Assembly (NCBI GenBank): GCA_934426285.1
Contig: CAKRYE010000041.1
Location: 1-17,053 of the forward strand
Source: an uncultured Blautia sp.
GTDB taxonomy: Bacteria; Bacillota; Clostridia; Lachnospirales; Lachnospiraceae
DNA length: 17,053 bases
Direction: 5' to 3'
The notes under the pieces are model-generated. The model was not told where the DNA came from and made no database searches. It worked only from the letters and a program-made list of their open reading frames with translations. Made by a program: the position numbers and the translations under genes. This document shows positions 6,288 through 13,152 of this stretch, one piece after another (positions within the stretch are counted from its first letter, which is position 1; each line of letters starts with the position of its first letter).

Positions 6288-7169
6288 TTATTCTATATTC
6301 TGGATCTGTTCCCTTATTTTCTCGATTTCTGTCTTCAGGTCTATGGCTATATCCGAAATCTCCATATCACTGGATTTGGACAGGATAGTATTTGCTTCTC
6401 TGTTCATCTCCTGGGCCATGAAGTCCAGCTTTCGTCCAATCCCCTCTGTCTCTGTGGTAAGCATTTTCTTCATGTTTTTCACATGACTGTGCAGACGTAC
6501 TGTTTCCTCATCATTACAGATTTTATCAGAGAAAAGAATAACCTCTGCTGCGATCCTGTTGTCATCAATCTGAGTGTCCTCAAGAAGCTCGGAAACCTTG
6601 GCTTCCAGCTTTGTCCTGTAGGCATTTACCACCTCAGGAGAACGTTCTTCTATACGGGTAACCTTCTTGTCCAGGCCATCCAGTTTTTCCAGAAGATCTT
6701 TCTCCAGGTTGTGTCCCTCCTGGGTACGGGTCTGAACAAATTTCTCACAGGCTTCCCGCACCGGCGGCTCCAGTATGCTCCACAGTTCTTCTTCATCTAC
6801 GGACTGTTCTTCCATAGTAAGGATATCCGGGTAACGGGAGAGAGTGCTGACTTTTATGTCATAGTCCAGGTCAAAGTCCTGCTGCATCTGCTTCAGGCAG
6901 GCTATATATTCAGCTGCCAGCTCTTTGTTGTATTTCAGAGTGCCGTTGTTTATGGTATAGTCTTCGTATGTGATATAGACGTCTACCTTGCCTCTCTGGA
7001 TATAGGTTTTCATCAGATTTCGGATGGAGCCTTCCAGAAAGCTGAGTTTCTTTGGCATTTTGATACTCAGATCCAGATATCTGTGGTTGACGGATTTGAG
7101 TTCGATGGTTATTTTTCGTTCATCGGTTACGACTTCTGAGCGGCCGAAACCTGTCATACTTTTTATCAT
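6288..7169 (-). CDS. yicC: YicC/YloC-family endoribonuclease
   Basis: This 293-residue protein has the canonical start MIKSMTGFGRSE, the middle segment SVNHRYLDLSIKMP (residues about 27-40), and the C-terminal DUF1732 block IGRKLDFMAQEMNREANTILSKSSD (about 244-268). E. coli YicC and Bacillus YloC are reported to be endoribonucleases, and the substrate here is unknown. It is the first gene of the operon and sits 65 nt downstream of a strong promoter's -10 box. The Shine-Dalgarno is weak (AGAGAG about 8 nt upstream). Confidence 0.92.
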   Translation of the reverse strand: MIKSMTGFGRSEVVTDERKITIELKSVNHRYLDLSIKMPKKLSFLEGSIRNLMKTYIQRGKVDVYITYEDYTINNGTLKYNKELAAEYIACLKQMQQDFDLDYDIKVSTLSRYPDILTMEEQSVDEEELWSILEPPVREACEKFVQTRTQEGHNLEKDLLEKLDGLDKKVTRIEERSPEVVNAYRTKLEAKVSELLEDTQIDDNRIAAEVILFSDKICNDEETVRLHSHVKNMKKMLTTETEGIGRKLDFMAQEMNREANTILSKSSDMEISDIAIDLKTEIEKIREQIQNIE

Positions 7170-7233
7170 GGTTTTTTCTCTCTTTGTGGGTCTGTTTTAA
7201 AAGTATTGGGGTGTAAAATTTACATACAGATTT

Positions 7234-7262
7234 ATTATAGTTCATTATGAAATCTTAGTCAA
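7234..7262 (-). promoter_or_regulatory. Sigma-A promoter of the yicC-pgsA operon
   Basis: On the minus strand TTGACT (7257-7262), 17 nt and TATAAT (7234-7239) form a near-perfect promoter. The leader to the yicC ATG is about 58 nt. It is back-to-back with the rqcH promoter, with 27 nt between the two -35 boxes. Confidence 0.8.
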
Positions 7263-7289
7263 ATATTTTTTGTGGTTTTGAGGGTATGC

Positions 7290-7319
7290 TTGATTGTTGA
7301 AGAATGTGTGTGGTATACT
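7290..7319 (+). promoter_or_regulatory. Extended -10 promoter of rqcH and its palindromic leader
   Basis: TTGATT (7290-7295), an 18-nt spacer and TATACT (7314-7319) preceded by TG (7311-7312, the extended -10 motif). Transcription would begin near 7326, just before the large palindrome at 7335, so the palindrome would be copied into the rqcH leader RNA. Confidence 0.6.
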
Positions 7320-7334
7320 GGGCAATACAGGGAC

Positions 7335-7533
7335 GCAGGAGAAACGTCATGTCCGGGGCGCGGTTTCGGAGTTTAGTAGTTCTAAGTGTGTGGAAGACTG
7401 CTAAGTGCATTCGCCCAAAGCTCAAACTCGCTGGCGCTCAGACAGTGAGGCTTTGGGCTCATAACGCAGTCTTCCACGCACTAAGAACTACACAACTCCT
7501 GCAAATGCGCCCCGGACATGACGTTTCTCCTGC
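7335..7533 (+). repeat. 199-nt nested palindrome (ERIC/MITE-like element or structured leader RNA)
   Basis: The ends are a perfect 27-bp inverted repeat (7335-7361 with 7507-7533). Inside it, GGAGTT (7368-7373) pairs with AACTCC (7494-7499). Next, 7376-7401 pairs with 7466-7491 (24 of 26 identical; as RNA one of the two differences becomes a G-U pair). The tip is a 9-bp stem GCCCAAAGC/GCTTTGGGC (7413-7421 with 7450-7458) with a 28-nt loop. Altogether about 68 base pairs lie in one hairpin. No target-site duplication is visible at the borders and there is no gene inside; the open frames crossing it are by-products of the palindrome. The layout resembles intergenic palindromic repeat families such as ERIC. 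Whether it is repeated elsewhere cannot be seen from this window. Confidence 0.85.
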
Positions 7534-7619
7534 TGGCTGTGGCATGCGGACAGGAATAAGATTGCGGGGATTTGTTTGGCTTTCTTATATATATAAATTT
7601 TAGTTAGGAGTGTGTATAT

Positions 7620-9365
7620 ATGGCGTTTGATGGGATTACGATTGCGGCGATGGTGGCGGAGCTGCATTTGAATTTGGATGGAGGCAGGTTTAATAAGATT
7701 GCTCAGCCGGAGGCGGATGAGTTGTTGATTACGGGGAAGGGGGCGAATGGGCAGTGCAGGCTGCTTTTGTCGGCCAGTGCTTCGCTTCCGCTTATTTATT
7801 TTACGTCTAAGAATAAGGTAAGTCCTCTGACTGCGCCGAATTTCTGTATGCTGCTGCGTAAGCATATTGGCAGTGCGCGTATTTCGGGGATCAGGCAGCC
7901 GGGGCTGGAGCGTGTGGTGGAGTTTGAGCTGGAGCATCTGAATGAGCTGGGGGATCCCTGTAAGAAGGTTTTGATCCTGGAGCTGATGGGGAAACACAGT
8001 AATATTATTTTCTGTGATGATCAGGGGATGATCCTGGACAGTATTAAGCATGTTTCTTCTCATATGAGTTCTGTAAGGGAGGTTCTTCCGGGAAGGGAAT
8101 ATTTTATTCCAAAGACTCAGGATAAGCTGGATCCGCTGTCTGTAAGTGAGGAGGATTTTATACGGGTTATCTGCAGTAAGCCCTGTAATATTTCCAGGGC
8201 GATCTACTCTTCTCTCACCGGACTTAGCCCTGTTGTTGCAGAGGAGATCTGCTACAGGGCTTCCATTGACGGCAGTGATGCGGCGCAGTCACTGGATGAA
8301 ACAGCCCAGGTGCATCTGTATCATACCTTCAGCAGGCTGATGGAGCAGGTTAAGGAATGTGATTTTACCCCTAACATTGTGTTCCGGGGTGAGGAGCCTG
8401 TGGAGTATGGGGTGTTTCTTTTTCAGCAGTATGGGGCTGAGTATCATGCTGAGACCTTTGACAGTGTATCTGCCATGCTGGAGACTTATTATGCGAAAAA
8501 GAATACTCTCTCACGTATTCATCAGAAGTCTGCAGATCTGCGCCGGATTGTACAGACTGCCCTGGAGCGTAACCGTAAGAAGCTGATCCTGCAGGAGAAG
8601 CAGATGAAGGATACTGCCAAAAAGGACAAGTATAAAATCTATGGGGAGCTGATCAATACTTATGGTTATGGCCTGGAGGATGGCTGTAAGTCATTTAAGG
8701 CTGTGAACTATTATAATAATGAAGAAGTTACCATTCCTCTGGACCCTACTATGACTCCTGTCGAAAATTCCAAGAAATATTTTGACAAATACGGCAAGTT
8801 GAAACGTACGGAGGAAGCTCTTAAGGAACAGCTTGAAGAGACAAGAAGTGAGATCGATCATCTGGAATCCATCTCCAATGCCCTGGATATTGCGCTGGCT
8901 GAAAGCGATCTGGCTCAGATCAAGGAGGAGCTGGCAGAATGCGGCTATATCAAGAAACATTATGACCGGAAAAAAGGCCAGAAAATGCAGGCCAAATCCA
9001 AGCCCTTCCACTATGTCACAGAGGATGGCTATGATATTTATGTAGGAAAAAATAATTTCCAGAATGATGAGCTGACCTTTAAGTTTGCCACAGGAAATGA
9101 CTGGTGGTTTCACGCGAAAAAGATGGCTGGTTCCCATGTTGTGGTGAAGTCCAGGGACGGGGAGCTGCCAGATCATATTTTTGAGATTGCGGGACAGCTT
9201 GCGGCTTATTATTCCAAGGGACGTACTGCGCCAAAGGTGGAAATTGATTATATCCAGAAAAAACAGGTAAAAAAACCGGCAGGTGCCAAGCCTGGCTTTG
9301 TAGTTTACTATACCAATTATTCTCTGATGGCAGAGCCCTCCTTGGCAGGAGCCAGGGAAGTCTGA
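7620..9365 (+). CDS. rqcH: RqcH, NFACT-family ribosome quality-control protein
   Basis: RqcH binds stalled 50S subunits with peptidyl-tRNA and directs alanine tailing of the nascent chain. Older names are fibronectin-binding protein A/FbpA. At 581 residues it has the family order: NFACT-N (about 1-270, beginning MAFDGITIAAMVAELH and containing KHIGSARISGIRQPGLERVV and LILELMGKHSNIIF), coiled-coil and HhH-type middle (about 275-450), and C-terminal NFACT-R (about 460-575) with YDIYVGKNNFQNDELTF, DWWFHAKKMAGSHVVVK, AAYYSKGR and VDYIQKK-like text. The position of the catalytically important Asp-Arg pair of B. subtilis RqcH (97-98) is Glu97-Arg98 here. TAGGAG lies 10-11 nt before the ATG. It is a single-gene unit with its own promoter, and the 3' terminator directly follows. 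Confidence 0.93.
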   Translation: MAFDGITIAAMVAELHLNLDGGRFNKIAQPEADELLITGKGANGQCRLLLSASASLPLIYFTSKNKVSPLTAPNFCMLLRKHIGSARISGIRQPGLERVVEFELEHLNELGDPCKKVLILELMGKHSNIIFCDDQGMILDSIKHVSSHMSSVREVLPGREYFIPKTQDKLDPLSVSEEDFIRVICSKPCNISRAIYSSLTGLSPVVAEEICYRASIDGSDAAQSLDETAQVHLYHTFSRLMEQVKECDFTPNIVFRGEEPVEYGVFLFQQYGAEYHAETFDSVSAMLETYYAKKNTLSRIHQKSADLRRIVQTALERNRKKLILQEKQMKDTAKKDKYKIYGELINTYGYGLEDGCKSFKAVNYYNNEEVTIPLDPTMTPVENSKKYFDKYGKLKRTEEALKEQLEETRSEIDHLESISNALDIALAESDLAQIKEELAECGYIKKHYDRKKGQKMQAKSKPFHYVTEDGYDIYVGKNNFQNDELTFKFATGNDWWFHAKKMAGSHVVVKSRDGELPDHIFEIAGQLAAYYSKGRTAPKVEIDYIQKKQVKKPAGAKPGFVVYYTNYSLMAEPSLAGAREV

Positions 9366-9391
9366 GGTTCACTGACACTTCTGTTTCCGGC

Positions 9392-9440
9392 AAAAAAATA
9401 CCATCCTGTACTATTTTTCAGTACAGAATGGTATTTTTTT
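9392..9440. terminator. Strong bidirectional terminator between rqcH and livF
   Basis: A7TACCAT-c-CTGTACT (9392-9412) pairs with AGTACAG-a-ATGGTAT7 (9420-9440) around a 7-nt loop, with one mismatch. The T run on each strand makes it an intrinsic terminator both for rqcH on the plus strand and for livF on the minus strand. The livF stop codon (9439-9441) overlaps its edge. Confidence 0.92.
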
Positions 9441-10170
9441 ATCTTACTGCATTATTCTTCTTATTTTTACCCAGATATGCAGCCTTTACTGACTCATTGG
9501 ATGCAAGCTCCTCTCCTGTTCCGGACAGGGTGATGGTTCCAGTTTCCATTACGTAGCCATGATGAGCTGCACGGAGAGCCATATTGGCATTTTGTTCTAC
9601 CAGCAGGATGGTTTTTCCCTGCTTATTGATCTCGCGGATAATATCAAATACACCCTTAACAACAATAGGTGCCAGTCCCAGCGAGGGCTCATCCATCATG
9701 ATAATATCCGGTCTGGACATAAGAGCCCGGGCAATGGCCAGCATCTGCTGCTCACCACCGGAAAGAGTTCCTGCCAGCTGCCAGTTTCTTTCCTTTAATC
9801 TGGGGAACAGGTCATAACACCAGTTGATATCCTCCTCCAGGCTGTCCTTACGCATATATGCACCGATCTTTAAATTCTCCAGCACTGTAAGGTCTGCAAA
9901 AACGCGACGTCCTTCCGGAACCAGGGTGATTCCCTGACTTACGATCTGCTCCGGTGTTTTTCCTGCGATCTCATTTCCATTTAATTTGATGCTGCCAGTC
10001 TTTGGTTTTACCAGGCCTACGATAGAACGCAGGGTGGAACTTTTGCCGGCACCGTTGGCTCCGATCAGGGTTACGATCTCCCCCTTTGGAACCTGAAAGC
10101 TGATATTTTTTACAGCCTTAATGCCGCCGTAGCTTACGCTTAAATCCTTTACTTCCAAAATATTACTCAT
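9439..10170 (-). CDS. livF: Branched-chain amino-acid ABC transporter ATP-binding protein LivF
   Basis: This is the second ATPase of the Liv importer. The 243-residue product begins MSNILEVKDLSVSYGGIKAVK and has Walker A GANGAGKSS (about residues 37-45), the signature LSGGEQQMLAIARAL, Walker B IIMMDEPSLGLAP and an H-loop in a VEQNANMAL segment, all typical of LivF. The open frame extends 32 codons further upstream, but the ATG at 10170 is preceded by GGAGG at 8 nt and fits the family. It overlaps the livG stop by 8 nt (ATGAGTAA), the same arrangement seen at gmk/remA. Confidence 0.93.
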   Translation of the reverse strand: MSNILEVKDLSVSYGGIKAVKNISFQVPKGEIVTLIGANGAGKSSTLRSIVGLVKPKTGSIKLNGNEIAGKTPEQIVSQGITLVPEGRRVFADLTVLENLKIGAYMRKDSLEEDINWCYDLFPRLKERNWQLAGTLSGGEQQMLAIARALMSRPDIIMMDEPSLGLAPIVVKGVFDIIREINKQGKTILLVEQNANMALRAAHHGYVMETGTITLSGTGEELASNESVKAAYLGKNKKNNAVR

Positions 10171-11008
10171 CTGCGGCACCTCCAAGATATGCATCAATAA
10201 CTCTCTGATTATTCTGGATTTCTTCAGGCACACCTTCTGCAATAGGTTTACCAAAATCAAGAACATAGATTCTGTCAGAAATCTCCATAACCAGATCCAT
10301 ATGATGTTCGATCATAAATATAGTCAAACCAAATTCATCACGGATTTTCGCAATAAAAGCAGTCAGATCATCAGTCTCCTGTGGATTCATACCTGCAGCA
10401 GGCTCATCCAGGAGAAGCAGCTTAGGCTCTGTAGCCAGGGCTCTGGCAATCTCCAGTCTTCTCTGTTTACCATAAGGAAGAGAAGTTGCCATCTCGTCTC
10501 TCAGATCTTCCAGACCTACGATGCGAAGGAGATCTTCTGCCTCTTTACGCATTTTCGCTTCTTCTTTTCCATTCAGATGGAAGGTGGCAGTAAAAAGGTT
10601 ACTGCTCCTTCTCAGATGCTTGGCAATGAGAATATTCTCAAATACAGTCTGGCTTTTGAACAGACGGATATTCTGGAAGGTTCTGGCGATTCCCAGCTTT
10701 GTAATCTTATCCGGTGTGGGAGCAATGGAATGAGTATATTTTCCATTATTTTCTCCCTGATAAAGCTTTTTCATTTTACCCTGGGGATAATTTTCAATGA
10801 TCTTCTCCCCCTGGAAATAAACGGCTCCGTTGGTAGGTGCATACACTCCTGTGATTACATTGAACGCAGTAGTCTTGCCTGCACCGTTAGGACCGATCAG
10901 CGAAACGATCTCCCCTTTGTTTACCTCAATATTCATGTTATCTACAGCGATCACACCACCAAACTGCATGGTAACATTCTCAACCTTCAGTACGTTGTTC
11001 TCACTCAT
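10163..11008 (-). CDS. livG: Branched-chain amino-acid ABC transporter ATP-binding protein LivG
   Basis: First ATPase of the importer, 281 residues. Walker A GPNGAGKTT (residues 39-47), Q-loop region TFQNIRLF (110-117), signature LPYGKQRRLEIARAL in the LivG-typical form (177-191), Walker B LLLLDEPAAGMNP and the IEHHMDLV H-loop. The protein is about 25 residues longer than the common 255-residue LivG because of an insertion at about residues 72-100 (polar, Lys/Asn/Gln-rich) between the first sheet and the Q-loop. GGAGG lies 8 nt before the ATG. Its ATG overlaps the livM stop by one base (TGATG), indicating coupling. Confidence 0.93.
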   Translation of the reverse strand: MSENNVLKVENVTMQFGGVIAVDNMNIEVNKGEIVSLIGPNGAGKTTAFNVITGVYAPTNGAVYFQGEKIIENYPQGKMKKLYQGENNGKYTHSIAPTPDKITKLGIARTFQNIRLFKSQTVFENILIAKHLRRSSNLFTATFHLNGKEEAKMRKEAEDLLRIVGLEDLRDEMATSLPYGKQRRLEIARALATEPKLLLLDEPAAGMNPQETDDLTAFIAKIRDEFGLTIFMIEHHMDLVMEISDRIYVLDFGKPIAEGVPEEIQNNQRVIDAYLGGAADE

Positions 11009-12087
11009 CAGGCGTTACCTCCTTTGGCAGTTTTTTTCTTTCTGGATTTTCCGGTCAGGAAATTATAAATTCCCCTGATGGAAAATTCCCTGGTTCCCAT
11101 AATACCCTGCCGGAAGAAAAGTACGATGATCATGATGACCACTGAGAATACAACCTTACGGAAACCGGCACGCAGAAGAGGCACATGGAAGCTTCCTATA
11201 TAAGTATCATTGTCAAGGAATCGAAGAATCCATTCAGAGAAAATGATAAACAGGAAAGAACTGATACAGCTTCCTGTAACAGAACCGATACCTCCGATTA
11301 CCACGATCAGAAGGATTTCATAGGTCATGGCTGATTTAAAGGTAGATGCCTGGATCGTAGTCTGATACATAGCAAGTAATGCACCGGAAACTCCTGCAAA
11401 AAAGGAGCTTACCACAAAGGCAATTCTCTTGTGATGGGCCAGGTTGATACCCATGGCCTCTGCAGCCACCTCGTCATCGCGGATTGCCTTGAAAGCACGG
11501 CCGTAAGTGGAATTAATCATCATCACGATAATGGCAATACAGATTCCGGATACAATAAAAGGAAACAGCACACTGCTAAAGGTAGGATAGGCTCTCAGCA
11601 GGTTGGAACCATTGGTCAGAGGTCCTAATTTATCCCACTGGAACACTGCACGGATGATTTCCGCAAAGCCCAGTGTGGCAATTGCCAGATAATCGCTTTT
11701 CAGACGAAGTACAGGCAGTCCGATAAGATATGCAAAAATTGCTGCAACCACGCCGGCTGCGATCAGTGCAACAAAAACCGGCACAGTAAACTGTACAATA
11801 CCACCGTCAAAATACATATATACATTTTCTCTCTGTTCCACCGGAATGGTAAGGATTCCATAGGTATAGGCACCCAGAAGCATAAATCCTGCCTGTCCCA
11901 GAGAGAACAGTCCTGTGAACCCGTTTAACAGATTCATGGAAACTGCAACCAGCGCATAAATAGCACCTTTTTTCAAAACTGTAAAAAGCATGGAGGTAGA
12001 CGGAAGAATCTGCTCCAGCACATATAATACGATCAGTAAGGCAGCGATTAAGGCAACGCTTATGATCGTTTCTTTCTTCTTTGTCAT
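11008..12087 (-). CDS. livM: Branched-chain amino-acid ABC transporter permease LivM
   Basis: Integral membrane permease, 359 residues from the start used here (MTKKKETIISVALIAALL). It has about eight to ten hydrophobic segments and the LivM landmarks LNGFTGLFSLGQAGFMLLGAY, LRLKSDYLAIATLGFAEIIR, AFKAIRDDEVAAEAMGI and the loop GGIGSVTGSCI that contacts the ATPases. The ATG at 12087 has GGAGG 8 nt upstream; an in-frame ATG at 12150 lies inside livH and would add 21 unlikely residues. It follows livH by 13 nt. Confidence 0.93.
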   Translation of the reverse strand: MTKKKETIISVALIAALLIVLYVLEQILPSTSMLFTVLKKGAIYALVAVSMNLLNGFTGLFSLGQAGFMLLGAYTYGILTIPVEQRENVYMYFDGGIVQFTVPVFVALIAAGVVAAIFAYLIGLPVLRLKSDYLAIATLGFAEIIRAVFQWDKLGPLTNGSNLLRAYPTFSSVLFPFIVSGICIAIIVMMINSTYGRAFKAIRDDEVAAEAMGINLAHHKRIAFVVSSFFAGVSGALLAMYQTTIQASTFKSAMTYEILLIVVIGGIGSVTGSCISSFLFIIFSEWILRFLDNDTYIGSFHVPLLRAGFRKVVFSVVIMIIVLFFRQGIMGTREFSIRGIYNFLTGKSRKKKTAKGGNA

Positions 12088-12100
12088 AATATCTGCCTCC

Positions 12101-12985
12101 TTAAACCTTATCTGTAGATTTCTCACCGAAAAGTCCGGTTGGTTTGGCAATAAGGATGACGATCAGCAATGCAAAGGTAAATGCATCTGAGAAGGTCGTC
12201 CAGCCCATACCCTTAATAATATTCTCACAGATACCAATGATAAATGCTCCGATCACCGCACCGGGAATGGAACCGATACCTCCGAAAACAGCTGCTACAA
12301 AAGCCTTCAGGCCAGGCATGGCGCCTACAGTAGGAGTAACACCTGTATAGTTGGTAAAAAACAGAAGACTTCCCACTGCTGCCAGGAAAGAACCGATAAT
12401 AAAGGTCATACTGATGACTGAATTGATCTTGATTCCCATAAGCTGTGAAGTCTCAAAATCCTTGGATGCTGCACGCATGGCCATACCGATCTTTGTATAT
12501 TTGATCAGGGCAACCAGGGCGATCACAAGGATAATCGTCAGAAATGGTGTGATCACTGTTACACGTTTTGTGGTAGCACCAAATACTGTGATGGTATCAC
12601 TGATCCACGGGATAGCCGGATACTGCTGTGCCAGGCCTCCTGTTATGTACAAAGCAAGATTCTGCAACAGATAGGAAACACCGATCGCTGAGATCATGAT
12701 GGACATTCTGGGTGCAGACCGCAGCGGCTTGTAAGCCACACGTTCTACCAAAAAACCAATCACAACAGTTGCAACTAATACTAAAGGGATAGATATATAC
12801 ATAGGCATAACCGTGGATGCATATATCATAATCAGACCTGCGACCATAAAAATATCACCATGGGCGAAATTGATCAGTCGCAGAATACCATATACCATGG
12901 TATATCCTATGGCGATCAGTGCGTACTGTCCGCCTACTGAAATACCTGCCAGTAAATAGGGCAGGTTTCTGCTGAACCATTCCAT
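12101..12985 (-). CDS. livH: Branched-chain amino-acid ABC transporter permease LivH
   Basis: Integral membrane permease of 294 residues and partner of LivM. Landmarks are GGQYALIAIGYTMVYGILRLINFAHGDIFM (residues about 17-46), the segment MRAASKDFETSQLMGIKIN (about 192-210) and the GLKAFVAAVFGGIGSIPGAVIGAFIIG loop plus helix (about 225-255). Eight hydrophobic stretches are visible. AAGGAG lies 7 nt before the ATG. It is separated from livK by 167 nt containing a hairpin, so it may be expressed below livK. Confidence 0.93.
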   Translation of the reverse strand: MEWFSRNLPYLLAGISVGGQYALIAIGYTMVYGILRLINFAHGDIFMVAGLIMIYASTVMPMYISIPLVLVATVVIGFLVERVAYKPLRSAPRMSIMISAIGVSYLLQNLALYITGGLAQQYPAIPWISDTITVFGATTKRVTVITPFLTIILVIALVALIKYTKIGMAMRAASKDFETSQLMGIKINSVISMTFIIGSFLAAVGSLLFFTNYTGVTPTVGAMPGLKAFVAAVFGGIGSIPGAVIGAFIIGICENIIKGMGWTTFSDAFTFALLIVILIAKPTGLFGEKSTDKV

Positions 12986-13027
12986 ATAATTTCTCCTTAT
13001 GTTTACGATTTATAATAATCAACCAAA

Positions 13028-13071
13028 ACTGCTCCGGCTAAGAGATGTATCATCCCTAACACCGGAGCAGT
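13028..13071 (-). terminator. Intercistronic hairpin between livK and livH (attenuator-type)
   Basis: A perfect 10-bp inverted repeat ACTGCTCCGG (13028-13037) / CCGGAGCAGT (13062-13071) encloses a 24-nt loop with a smaller GATG/CATC pairing. On the minus strand the stem is followed by TTTTGG, a short U tract, so partial termination or 3'-end protection of the livK message is likely. A weaker AT stem (13107-13113 with 13120-13126) lies nearer the livK stop. Confidence 0.6.
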
Positions 13072-13152
13072 CAGGTATCTTTCTCAGGAAATACCCTGCT
13101 ACTTACTGATATTCATTTTAATATCACGGCTGCAGTTTTATAAGTAAAAAGA

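Noticed and set aside
6483..7139. 218-residue plus-strand frame
   Set aside because: It is fully antisense to yicC, with no recognisable domain and no promoter.
7327..7334. Target-site duplication flanking the palindrome
   Set aside because: The flanks share only a four-base ACAG in inverted, not direct, orientation; no direct repeat abuts the two ends.
7304..7603. 99-residue plus-strand open frame across the palindrome
   Set aside because: It lies inside the hairpin and its flanks, has no suitable ribosome binding site and its protein is not family-like. It is a by-product of the palindrome.
7488..8063. 191-residue minus-strand open frame opposite the start of rqcH
   Set aside because: It is antisense to the strongly supported rqcH and the translation is Arg/Gln/Leu-rich, typical of a shadow frame.
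10301..11068. 255-residue plus-strand frame
   Set aside because: It is antisense to livG and the product is not family-like.
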